64,000 bases of DNA from Amia ocellicauda (Eukaryota > Chordata > Actinopteri > Amiiformes > Amiidae), in the NCBI RefSeq assembly GCF_036373705.1, contig NC_089851.1:51023470-51087469 (forward strand), written 5' to 3'. A program made the position numbers and the translations under genes. The notes below the pieces were generated by a model, which did no database searches, was not told where the DNA came from, and worked only from the letters and a program-made list of their open reading frames with translations. This document shows, one piece after another, positions 44,905-55,023 of this stretch (positions are counted from its first letter, which is position 1; every line of letters starts with the position of its first letter).

Positions 44905-44954
44905 AGTCGATGGATAGATGGATAGGTAGGTAGATAGATGGATGGATGGATGGA
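44905..44954. repeat. GATA/GATG microsatellite at the 5' edge of the LINE
   Basis: GATGGATAGATGGATAGG then GTAGATAGATGG and (GATG)n; same repeat class as on the other side of the LINE. Confidence 0.9.
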
Positions 44955-45031
44955 CAGCAAGGCAAGCATCTGATTGACAGTGGTCCGTGATCTGCTGTTA
45001 TGTTACTATCGGCAGCAGTAGCTGCAGCCTT

Positions 45032-45105
45032 GGCACCGTGGCTTAGTTGGTTAAAGCGCCTGTCTAGTAAACAGGAGGTCCTGGGTTCAGATCCCAGCGG
45101 TGCCT
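45032..45105 (+). tRNA. tRNA-Thr (AGT)
   Basis: GGCACCGTGGCTTAGTTGGT, anticodon loop CTAGTAA (AGT), T arm GGTTCAGATCC, acceptor CGGTGCC plus T. All seven acceptor pairs form. 74 nt. Confidence 0.92.
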
Positions 45106-45401
45106 TAGGCGGGCTTTGTGTGCCCCTTGCGAAGCTTGCGCTTCCGCTTCGTCGACCATCAGTTTTAGCAAGATAGGCTTATCGTAAAGCCATCAGAGGA
45201 CGTAATGAACCGGAAAGCCAACTGGACGGACGCCGGTTTGTAAAGAAGAACCAGAACCCAAAGGACACGCGCTACGCGCACCTAACGGCCAACGTCCAAT
45301 TCCCATTGCCGCCCCTGCACAGTCGCAACAGGGAGCTTGTTGCTCCCGTCAACCTTACGTTTTCACCTCTGTGTGCTTCCTTTGTTGCAGCCTGCATCCA
45401 G

Positions 45402-45500
45402 GTTTTGTTTTGTTTTGTTTTGTTTTGTTTTGTTTTGTTTTGTTTTGTTTTGTTTTGTTTTGTTTTGTTTTGTTTTGTTTTGTTTTGTTTTGTTTTGTTC
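45402..45500. repeat. (TTTTG)n, about 20 copies
   Basis: Expanded relative to the ~6-copy inverted counterpart at 38942. The long Phe/Val/Leu/Cys reading frames across it are artefacts. Confidence 0.95.
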
Positions 45501-45540
45501 CTTACGCCTGAGTGTAGGCACTGGGGAACGGGAGAGTCCT

Positions 45541-45614
45541 GGCACCGTGGCTTAGTTGGTCAAAGCACCTGTCTTGTAAACAGGAAACCCTGGGTTCGAC
45601 TCCCAGCAGTGCCT
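45541..45614 (+). tRNA. tRNA-Thr (TGT)
   Basis: GGCACCGTGGCTTAGTTGGT, anticodon loop CTTGTAA (TGT), T arm GGTTCGACTCC, 3' strand CAGTGCC with one acceptor mismatch. Mirror of the tRNA at 38827-38900. Confidence 0.85.
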
Positions 45615-45770
45615 TGGTTTATGTTGGCCTAGGCAATGGAAAGGAAGTTTCTAAACGCTCCTTACATTTTTGCAAGATGGCCGTCCGCAGCAAGCAGCAT
45701 AAGGTTACCGTAGCCGCAGTCTGACCGCCAGAAGTAGAAACAATAACAAGGGGCGGGGGAAAAAGTGGGC

Positions 45771-45844
45771 CGTCCCTGGGTGGATTCAAACCACCATCCT
45801 TTCAGTTAACAGCCGAACAAGCTGACCGATTGCGGCACAGAGAC
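45771..45844 (-). tRNA. tRNA-Asn (GTT), inverted partner
   Basis: Minus strand GTCTCTGTGCCGCAATCGGT, anticodon loop CTGTTAA, 3' strand CAGGGAC plus G. It closely matches the tRNA at 38597-38670 and keeps the Cs lost there, so its acceptor pairs better. Confidence 0.8.
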
Positions 45845-45869
45845 AGACGGAGGTGTTGTTGTTGCTGCA

Positions 45870-46375
45870 GTCATGCAGTTTCTTCACAGTTGCCAGAAAT
45901 CATTTCCAGCACACGATTTTCTTTGTCGTAGAATGCAACATACGTGACCATTGGGGGAGCCATAGCAAGCTCTGAAATGACAAAGAATATACACTCAAGA
46001 CATGAATAACACATGAATAACACAAGTGCACAACAGTTAACACACCAATAAAAGTGTTACCCAACTTCTTATTACCTTCTTCGTTGAGTCCATTTTCAAA
46101 ATGGACCCAAACGTTGAGGTGATGCTGGCCTTAATGTGGTCCATGCGGCTGATGATGTCCCGACTGTATACAGACAGCAGCCACCTACTGGTGGGTACAT
46201 CGATGGGCTCCGGAAGGTCCTGGCACACAAATGGGAAGAGGCTGGGACGGTCAACAAAGTCAGCGCACTCCCCCAGGTAGTGGGACAGGCGGTCCAGCCA
46301 CTCCTCTCCGTGGTTCTCCTTCAGCTGCTTCGCCAGTCGGGTCGAGCTGTTCCCCAGGGTCCTCTCCCGCATCAT
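45870..46375 (-). pseudogene. RERTLGN-family fragment, right arm
   Basis: Minus-strand copy of the 33866 fragment: open 46375-46037 with RERTLGNSSTRLAKQL and ITSTFGSILKMDSTKK. The acceptor-like TTTCAG and the second open piece lie at about 45973-45880. The frame is broken at the same place as in the left arm, so the break predates the duplication. Confidence 0.5.
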
Positions 46376-46508
46376 ACGTATGACACGAATGTCACACGCG
46401 TACCTTTGTATAGCATTAAAAAAGAGATTTGTATAAGTGATTCATTCCATGTCTTTTTCAAAATACCCTAAGAAGATTAATCATATTATGCATATTTTAT
46501 TAGAATAT

Positions 46509-46988
46509 TCAATATAAGGCCTGTAGATTGGAACTCACTTGCACGTCAGGATAAGCCAGAACATCCTGCTGTGGGGCAGGTCCAATAGTTCTACTTATAC
46601 GTCCCTGACTAAACACATTCTGTACAATATATAAAATACTGAGGTTTCTGTGGTGCACGTATTTAGTGAAGGCTTTTTCAAGCTCATCGCTTTCACATGC
46701 CCTTTCCATAAGATCATCAATGATCAACATGTTTACTTTATCACAGGGCAGTAATTCATCATCATTAAATGTTTCAGGCAAGCCCTCTATAAAGTTAATA
46801 AAAGGGTATTTTAACTTCAGTTCTTTATAGAGCAGCTGCATGCAACTATAACACCAAACAATATTATCAGGCATGCATGATAATATATGGCTAGCATTGT
46901 CTAATAACTGTCTTATAAAAAAACTCTTGCCGCAGTTTGAGGGCCCTGACAGAATACATGAAAACGGCTGCTGCAGTCTAATATCCAT
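46509..46988 (-). CDS. Packaging ATPase, right-arm copy
   Basis: 159 residues, open, same Walker A GPSNCGKS and Walker B NMLIIDDLM. Differs from the left-arm copy by a few substitutions (KYPFINFIEG; GPAPQQDVL). Keeps the same short unusual C-terminus. Confidence 0.87.
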   Translation of the reverse strand: MDIRLQQPFSCILSGPSNCGKSFFIRQLLDNASHILSCMPDNIVWCYSCMQLLYKELKLKYPFINFIEGLPETFNDDELLPCDKVNMLIIDDLMERACESDELEKAFTKYVHHRNLSILYIVQNVFSQGRISRTIGPAPQQDVLAYPDVQVSSNLQALY

Positions 46989-46991
46989 TGT

Positions 46992-47625
46992 TCAATACCC
47001 GTAGGGCAAGGATGTAAGGTCTGGTCCCAGGACACGTTTATCATACACGACTTTCAGGGTCTTTTGCAGTGTTCTCGTCTCTAAGTGCCAGTCTCGCTTA
47101 ACACGTACTATCCCCGGTTGCCACAGTGTAATGTCTTTTATTTCACCATTTGCACCAGCCTCCTTAAACGTATAGTCGAGTATCAAATCTTTTAGGCTAT
47201 CGAAATTAATTTTCTCACTGTTAGCCGTGTTTAATGTGATACCCTTTACCTTGATAAAGGCTTTCCCTCCTGAGAGCTTATATCCATAGGATTTAGGTCC
47301 TGTAGCAACAAACTCTGTAATGTGCTGGTCTGGAGGCAGCTCACTTGTCAATTGACCCAGATAATCTCCTAACTCGGGGTCCCACTGTCCTGGCCTGCTT
47401 ACATAAATGATTGAATCAGTGTCATAATACAAACAGCGATCTTGTAATGCATCCAGAAGAGAGTACAGTTCTAACCTAGCATAGGCGGTGGTGAAACTGG
47501 CGATACAAATATTTACATTTGAAAGCTGTGTGTAGTGCTCTTTTGTATGTTTCCAGGTGACACAAGCGCAGTCATCATCAATAAAATCACAAGACGAGAC
47601 CTCGTGGTATGGGGCAAACACGTAT
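46992..47625 (-). pseudogene. polB: DNA polymerase B C-terminal part, right arm
   Basis: Matches left-arm codons from about 32618 to the stop: motif C YYDTDSIIYV, GPKSYGYKL and the end DLTSLPYGY. The exonuclease, motifs A and B and the N-terminus are gone. The upstream end is a deletion joint to the second Maverick ORF near 47625. Confidence 0.9.
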
Positions 47626-47967
47626 TTTCATTATTCATCTCTAATATTGCAGCATCACCACCCCCGATCTGATTATCATTATTATTAGCTACCGATGCTA
47701 GTTTGTTAGATACATCCTGATCTATATATTCCTGAATTTCCAAGTTTACCGGATGGCCTCCCGTTTGGAGAGTGTGCAACAGTGTGCCACCCGGTTTGTC
47801 TTACTCAGGGCTTTTCTGGGCGCTGTGTTTTCCCTTTGTGTGACTGGTGGCTGTCTCCCCCGCTGTAGAACGGACCTCCCCTTATCAGCTTGATCGGATC
47901 TCTTCAGCTGTTTACCACTTGACACGCCTCTCAAGCAGGGCAATGCAGGCTGTGTCGCATTTTTAGC
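47626..47967 (-). pseudogene. Fused remnants of the two first Maverick ORFs, right arm
   Basis: The upstream piece (NATQPALPCLRGVSSGKQL to KTNRVA) matches 28642-28821. It is joined to sequence matching 29356-29595 (LEIQEYIDQDVSNKLA, present once, not twice). About 535 bp are missing between them and the frames do not join into a sensible protein. Confidence 0.75.
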
Positions 47968-47969
47968 TA

Positions 47970-49118
47970 CAGTGAGGGGAAAAAGTATTTTATCCCTTGC
48001 TGATTTTGTACATTTGCCCACTGACAAAGAAATGATCAGTCTAATTTTAATGATAGGTGTATTTTAACAGTGAGAGACAGAATAACAACAAAAGGATAAA
48101 ATAAAAACACATTTCATAAAAAGTTATAAATTGATTTGCATGTTAATGAGGGAAATAAGTATTTGATCACCTATCAATCAGCAAGATTTCTGGCTCCCAG
48201 GTGTCTTTTATACAGGTAATGATCTGAGATTAGGAGCACTCTCTTAAAGGGAGTGCTCCTAATCTCAGCTTGTTACCTGTATAAAAGACACCTGTCCACA
48301 GAAGCAATCAATCAATCAGATTCCAAACTCTCCTTCATGGCCAAGACCAAAGAGCTGTCCAAGGATGTCAGGGACAAGATTGTAGACCTACACAAGGATG
48401 GAATGGGCTACAAGACCATCTCCAAACAGCTTGGTGAGAAGGTGACAACAGTTGGTGCGATTATTCGCAATTGGAAGAAACACAAAATAACTGTCAGTCT
48501 CCCTCGGTCTGGGGCTCCATGCAAGATCTCACCTCGTGGAGTTTCAATGATCATGAGAACGGTGAGGAATCAGCCCAGAACTACACGGGAGGATCTTGTT
48601 AATGATCTCAAGGCAGCTGGGACCATAGTCACCAAGAAAACAATTGGTAACACACTACGCCGTGAAGGACTGAAATCCTGCAGCGCCCGCAAGGTCCCCC
48701 TGCTCAAGAAAGCACATGTTCATTGGCAAACTTCAGACGGGCCTGTACATCTGAATGATTCAGAGGAGAACTGGGTGAAAGTGTTGTGGTCAGATGAGAC
48801 CAAAATCGAGCTCTTTGCCATCAACTCAACTCGCCGTGTTTGGAGGAGGAGGAATGCTGCCTATGACCCCAAGAACACCATCCCCACCATCAAACATGGA
48901 AGTGGAAACATTATGCTTTGGGGGTGTTTTTCTGCTAAGGGGACAGGACAACTGCACCGCATCAAAGGGACGATGGAAGGGGCCATGTACCGTCAAATCT
49001 TGGGTGAGAACCTCCTTCCCTCAACCAGGGCATTGAAAATGGGTTGTGGATGGGTATTCCATCATGAGAATGACCCAAAACACACAGCCAAGGCAACAAA
49101 GGAGTGGCTCAAGAAGAA
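47970..49118 (+). mobile_element. Tc1-type transposon, copy 3, right end lost
   Basis: Left terminal repeat intact from 47970 (TA at 47968-47969), with the 97-bp palindrome and about 260 transposase codons. Similarity stops at about 49118 after TGGCTCAAGAAGAA, where unrelated acidic-coding sequence begins; the right terminal repeat is gone. Confidence 0.93.
48337..49118 (+). pseudogene. Tc1 transposase, C-terminally truncated, with 27-bp micro-inversion
   Basis: Start ATG of [17 protein letters not shown] units are intact, the first Asp lies in WSDETKI and the second in [10 protein letters not shown]. The protein runs into foreign sequence before the block with the catalytic Glu. At 48720-48746 the sequence is the exact reverse complement of 1939-1965 in copy 1. 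This changes nine residues (WQTSDGP replaces the usual stretch) without shifting the frame. Inactive. Confidence 0.92.
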
Positions 49119-49790
49119 CCTGGTGAAGCTGCCCAGATGTCTGATGAAGATGAGGGAGTTAGCACTGTTGATGAAGATGCAGGTGCGTCTAACACAAAAT
49201 CAAGACGGTCGGAAGACAGGGACCCAAAAGAGGTAACACCGGTAACACCGGTGTTTACATGCTGTTAGGCCGTATGTGTGTATATATGAATTTCAATGCA
49301 AAGTGAATTTAAATGCATGTTTTCTTCTTTGTATGTTTACCAAAAGAGTGGTGTCAGCGCTCCTCCTCCGAGCCCCAGGGATGCTCTCCCAATATCTGAT
49401 GAAGACGAAGGTGTCAACACTGGTGATGAGTCTGAAGATGATGACAAGGACCATGAACATGGCAGTGAGGATAAAACCTCAGACACTGATGGTGGAGTTG
49501 GACCATCAACGGAAAGAGAGGTAAATATAGAGGTCCTACAACTGTGTATAGTCTGTATATAGTGTACTTCTTTACTTACCAACAATCATTACAGTTTTAA
49601 GTGTTATTTTCTTTTCTCTTCATTAGAATAATGGAGTACCTGACACCAGTGATATTGATTCCTCTGTCAACTCTTTAAGACCCCGAACAAGATTGAACAT
49701 TGCATGCTTCTGTTCTTGCCTTGCTAGAACCCACAAGAGTTTTGATTCAGGGAAGTTGCGAGATATACTTGTAAAAACTATGATGATCAT
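49119..49790 (+). pseudogene. Exon-like pieces of an unrecognised acidic gene
   Basis: Three open pieces with splice-like borders: about 49119-49231 ([16 protein letters not shown], then AG|GTAACA); 49345-49521 (ISDEDEGVNTGDESEDDDKD, preceded by CCAAAAG and followed by GTAAAT); 49627-49790 (preceded by TTCATTAG; NSLRPRTRLNIACFC), ending in a stop. SDEDEGV occurs in both of the first two pieces. No known domain. It could be the front part of a multi-exon multicopy gene whose 5' end was replaced by Tc1. Confidence 0.4.
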
Positions 49791-49843
49791 GTAACACTAG
49801 TGATGACACACACCATAAAGGGCAGTTTTGCGCTAGTGTTACA
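49790..49843. repeat. Perfect 11-bp inverted repeat (hairpin)
   Basis: TGTAACACTAG at 49790-49800 and CTAGTGTTACA at 49833-49843 with a 32-bp loop. Possibly the ends of a tiny inserted element or a chance hairpin. Confidence 0.7.
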
Positions 49844-50270
49844 ACATTGTATAGGCCGTGAATTAGTTGATAAGTGTGAGGCCTGTCTGATAGGTGACCC
49901 CAGCTAAGCACAGCATCTCTGTCTAACTTTAGATCACGAGCAAGGGAGTGTCTGGAGTAGTGTCGCTCTTATATGTGACAAAATAAGTGTCACCCACTTG
50001 CTAAATGTTGTGTTAAGTGTTGCACGTGCCCTATGTGGGCTATGCATCACCAGACAAACTGAGAAAGAAGTGAAATCTCTTTTGCATAGCTTAGAAACAT
50101 GCACTCTACCTTCGAGATGGTTTAGTGACTTGTTGGAAAGTGTAGATGATACAATTAGTTGAGAAGGTTATAAATAACAAGCCTTATAAGATGTTTTACA
50201 AACATGCATAAAATACTGTTTGTGTATGCTGTAAATTTTTTGTGCAATAAGACATTATATATATTTTTTT

Positions 50271-50716
50271 CAGAGAAAGAAAACTCCTGTTGCCGTGGGT
50301 TTACGTATACGTATGTTTGAGGAATCTCTGCTTGAAGATGCCATCCTCACTGTAATAGCTCAAGTTTGGTGATTTGTATGATACTGGTAATCCTAATGTG
50401 ACATTGCTAGTTGAGGATATTGTGAAAATGCCCTCCCCAACATGCTCAAGAGAATGCTGTATAAAGATCCACGGCCCGGTGTACCTGCTTTTACAGCTGT
50501 TCAAAATGTTCTCCAGAGTTCTTTTGGAAACACCATCCCTATCATGACCAAGTCCAATTTCTACACTGTGCTAGACAAAACAGCAATGATCTGTGTTGCT
50601 GCCCTTGCAAATAAACAGGTTGAGGGTGTTGCTTGTGCAGTACAGTTCAGCTGTTTCTTCCTGTCTGCTGTAGCAGTTGGGCATGGGAGATCAATGGTCA
50701 CCCGTGTCAGTATCTA
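50271..50716 (+). pseudogene. Further exon-like fragment, broken
   Basis: After TTTTTTTCAG at about 50263-50273 comes an open piece (RKKTPVAVGLRIRMFEESL), a stop near 50370, then 50442-50716 encoding KRMLYKDPRPGVPAFTAVQN and GNTIPIMTKSNFYTVLDKTA. An AATAAA lies at 50772. This may be the 3' end of the same unrecognised gene as 49119-49790. No domain recognised. Confidence 0.35.
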
Positions 50717-50989
50717 AGCTCACTGTCTACTTCTGACCTGATACCATGTTGTCATGTTTAGATCGGTCACAATAAAAGACTGACATTGACACATATTTTA
50801 CTGAGTCTTGTTTTTTTTTATTTTACTTAAACAGTTTCATAAAACATTATAACCTAATATATATATGTGTGTATTTAAAACTTGTATTTTTTAATTTACT
50901 AAAACAGTGTCATAAAACAATATAACCTTAAAAACACAGTTTATGCTATTAAACATTACACCTCCACACCAGCAGGGTGAGGTACCCTC

Positions 50990-51140
50990 GGACCCTCACC
51001 ATGATGGATGTCACCCTAGCAAAATGGCTACCATCTTACCAGATGACCTATGACCTTACAAATGGCTGACATCCAAGATGGTTGATATCAACCAAGATGG
51101 CTGACATCCAATATGGCCGATATCATCCAAGATGGCTGAC
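50990..51140. repeat. Degenerate (CAAGATGGCTGACATC)n array
   Basis: AAGATGGCTGAC or close variants recur about every 15-20 bp (for example around 51076, 51097, 51130) on a polypurine background. A similar but different array lies at 62195-62290. Confidence 0.6.
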
Positions 51141-51326
51141 AAGGGAGGGTCAAAGGGTAACCCTGGGGGTGATGGGAAGAAGAGAGAAGTTCCGGTTCAA
51201 AGGTGGGGGTAACCGGAAGGTGAGGTGGGCCTTCCGGTCTATGGTATGTAAGGAGGGCGGGACTTCCGTCTGTCAAAATAGTAAGTGATGCCACCATCTT
51301 CACTACTCTGCTGCTCTTCAATTTGC

Positions 51327-53208
51327 AGTTACCTTCTCAAGCTTATTAGTTGCATACCTGGTATTTCATATAGTTATCACATAGATTTCTGATGTGTGCG
51401 TTATATATATTTACAGCTGGAAAAGCAAAGTATATCACTAAGGAGCAAATAGCTCCAATTCGTTTTTACTATTGCGCCTTACCGAGTATGTCCGTTTTTT
51501 TGGGTGTAGTTCACACAGTACACGTCTTATGTTCACCCTTTCAACTCTACTTTATAGAGCCCGCAATTCTGCACAGTTGAGTATATAACATGTTACCGTA
51601 AGTTACGATTTCAATGAGAGAAGAGCATGAAGTTATGCCCCCCGTTGCATCCTTAACATTAAACAGTAAGTCATGCACTCGTTGTGATCTCAGTTTGAAA
51701 TTACTTTCAAATGAAAGCAAAAACCCACTGCTACAGATCCAGCAACGCTATTGCACTTGTACCACTGTCCATTTGCATGTATTTATTTTCTAAAACGTGT
51801 ATTCATGTTTCTTATGAATCACATTTAATCCTATGTTTTAGTTTCATTTTCGTTTTCTCTTGCTTTTCTTCAAGGTTTCTCTACAGCTGAATAATCCCTC
51901 ACTAGTTTGTGTACTTGTTGTAAAAAACAAACGAACAAGGAAACAAAAACAAATTTTATGCAGCTTAAAACTGCAGCAGCTTTTAAATCGTAGTTACCTT
52001 CTCAACCTTATTTTGTTTCTTACTTGATGTTTCATTTGTTTGTCACATTAATTACCGATGTGTTGTTTTATTTATACTTTCAGCTTGTAAAAGCTATGTT
52101 TTACATTCAGGGGGAAATAGCTCCAATTATTAATATTAAGCCCCTGACCGAGTATGTACGTTTTTTCGGGTGTAGCTCGCACAGTACACGTCTTATGTTT
52201 ACCCTTTCAACTCTACTTTGTAGAGCCAGCGATTCTGCATTGTTCAGTATATAATATGTCACCATAATATACGATCTCACTGAGATAGAAGAGGACAAAA
52301 TCGTGCCCCCGTGTTGCATCGTTAACATTAAACAGTAGTAATGCACTCGCGGTGGCACTCGATCTCAGATTGAAATGATTTTCAATTGAAAGCAATCATC
52401 CACTGCTACAGATTCGGAAAAGTCATTGCTGTTGCACCATTGTTCATTTTCCTGTGTGTATTTAAATATCTTGTATTGCTGTGTGTTGTTCATTACATTT
52501 AATTATTGTTTTTTGTTACACTTTCGGTTTGTCTCTGGTATTTTTTGACTATAGCTGAAAGAATTCCTGACTCATTTGTGTACTAAAACAAACCAAGCAA
52601 ATAAAAATAAACTGTAAGCAGCTCATAACTGCTGCAGATTATACATTCGTAGTTACCTTCTAAACCTTATTTAGATGTTTATTTGATGTTTCATTTGGTT
52701 GTCACAATGATTAATGCTGTGTGCGTTATATATACTTACACCTGGAAAAGCAAAGTATATCACTAAGGGGCAAATAGCAGCAATTCGTTTTTACTAATGC
52801 ACCTGACCGAGTATGTCAATTTTTTCGGGTATAGCTCACACAGGAAACTTCTCATGTTCATCCTTTCAACGTTACAGCAAAGACCAAGCGATTCTGCACA
52901 GTTCAGTATATAACATGTCACCATAAATTACGATTTCACTGAGAGAGAAGAGGACACCCCTCGAGTGAAGTCATTCACTCGTGGTGGCACTCGATTTCAG
53001 TTTGAAATGACTTTATATTCAAATTATATTTTTAGTTTCGCTTTAATTTTCTCTTGTACTTCTTCCCTGTTTCTCTACAGCTTAAACAATCCCTCAATAT
53101 AAACACATCTCAGTTCACAGTATTTGTATTTGCATGCAGAAGTCTTTGTGTGTTTGAACGAATACTTTCCACTCTAATACTGTACTGTTGCAAGTGACTG
53201 ATTGTGAC
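51327..53208 (+). repeat. Uncharacterised ~660-bp tandem repeat, units A, B and C
   Basis: Units begin GTTACCTTCT at about 51328, 51993 and 52653. Each contains GTCACATTRATTACCGATGT-type sequence, a ~40-bp pyrimidine-rich or AG-ended stretch, the block TTCGGGTGTAGCTCGCACAG (or a variant), AACTCTACTTTRTAGAGCC, and a T-rich 3' part with TTTCTCTACAGCT. Further copies D (from 56137) and E (58168 onward) follow. No coding function is evident. Confidence 0.8.
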
Positions 53209-54593
53209 TTAGGGCAGGATTAAATCAAAAATGTTTGCGCTGCGAGTCGCTTGCAGAAGCATTAGCAGCATGACTGCGAGTGGAAATTGCGCTGCTAAAC
53301 TATCGTGGTATTAAATCTGACCCCATTTGCGCCGCAAAACGACCTTCTCTCAGCTCCTTTCTGGCACAATGAGAGAGAATAAAACACAACTTTCACACAG
53401 CCGCTACTACAACACTACACCACTATACTCAGTCGCGCTTTCATGTTTAGTTAGATGCTACTCTCGTCTAATTTTTAAAGTAACTCCCATGATGTACAGT
53501 TGTGTAGTTTGCTATTAGCGGCTGGTTAAAGTTGTAGTTAATCCCGCCCAACAATACATTGGGAGTGGTTACATTTTCGCTGCATTAAATCAAGAAAATA
53601 TCTGCGAGAAAACACCCTGAAAATGCTCTCGCAGTCTAAAGCCTCTCGCGGTTAAGGCACAGTGAAGAGAAAGCGCAGCTCCGGCTTTATTCACAGTGCG
53701 GCTCTGTGTCAGTGAAATAACTGTGTACAATGCGATAATAATACATTAGATGTTGCGCCCAACATCTACATAAACGAAATGTTGCTTATTATTCGTGCAC
53801 ATAGAGAAAATATATATTTATATTGTTTTGTTCAGCAATGTGTCCGTGTTCGTTTTGTTTCGTTTTGGTTTCATTACTTGTTTATTCTGCTCTTGCTTTC
53901 TTCCTTTCATGTCTTAACAATTGATTCCTTCTTATCAGATCTTTCATGGGAAAAGTGCTACTATCAAGTGTATATACACTATCAAGTGTATATTACACCT
54001 CACTCGTACTCACTACAATGATGTATATTAAGCCTATACCCTATGTTACGGGGGTGTTTCCATGTTTGATACATTTGGATACACGGATTGAATGTGGATT
54101 GTGATTGATGCATTTTGTAGCTGATGTTGGACAGTACAGTATTTCTACAGTTCACGCATCTCTCTCTACAGGCTGCTCGGTGCTTCTCACTGACAGTTAT
54201 AGGGGCTGGAAAACGGTGTTTCTACAGACGCATAATGGGGGGGAGTTTGGACGCTGTTCTCCGTTGCTTCGTACGTCTTTGATCGTAATATTTTTAGGGG
54301 GGCTGACAGAAAATGTAGGGGGGCTGGAGCCCCACTGAATAGGGTCTAGCGACGCCCGTGGGCTATATGTATATTTGGGAATGAAGGCGACTTTTAAGAC
54401 ACGAACACTACATCGAATTACACTGTCAGCAGCTGTATAATTGCTATTATGAATATGTACACAAAAAGGTAAAGCATCTGAAGATGTCTGGATGACATTT
54501 ATAGAATATTGTTACAGGCATATATGGTTGTATAACTTGCAAGCCAGTACACATATAAGTGTGTGACGTTTAGGCACTGCACATTGGGTGCAA

Positions 54594-54610
54594 ACCCCCC
54601 CCCCCCCCCC

Positions 54611-54668
<58 letters not shown>
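54594..54668. repeat. Poly-C then (TA)n microsatellite
   Basis: C-tract followed by about 24 TA units, within the Harbinger-type element. Confidence 0.9.
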
Positions 54669-54676
<8 letters not shown>

Positions 54677-54957
54677 TTCTAGAAAAATATGGAATAATCT
54701 GATCAATTATCTAGTAGCAGGTGGCCAACGTTATGCCTTTATCCTAGACACAGTAGCCTATATAACACGGAGATGATAATGATACACTACTGTACTGCTC
54801 TGCACCGTTACATTGACACACACACAAAGAAGGTTGCAATGTTAATAGCACTTGCCGCTAATTGGTCGATTTAATTGCCACAAGAACCCGTAAAACTATT
54901 CAATGTAATGTTTCGTAGGTTTCGAAGGGGAGAAATGGCCAATTTCATATATAAATA

Positions 54958-54959
<2 letters not shown>

Positions 54960-55022
<63 letters not shown>
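54960..55022. repeat. (TA)n microsatellite
   Basis: About 30 uninterrupted TA units, within the Harbinger-type element. Confidence 0.95.

Positions 55023-55023
<1 letters not shown>

Larger units (their letters stand above)
46380..47967 (-). mobile_element. Maverick segment, right arm (deleted copy)
   Basis: Inverted copy of 28639-33770 carrying the ATPase, the polymerase C-terminus and a shortened first-ORF region. Two internal deletions remove most of the polymerase and part of the first ORFs. It abuts Tc1 copy 3 at 47968-47969 (TA). Confidence 0.93.

Noticed and set aside
45363-45632. Long frames rich in Phe, Val, Leu and Cys or in Lys, Gln, Asn and Thr
   Set aside because: Translations of the (TTTTG)n array on both strands; not genes.
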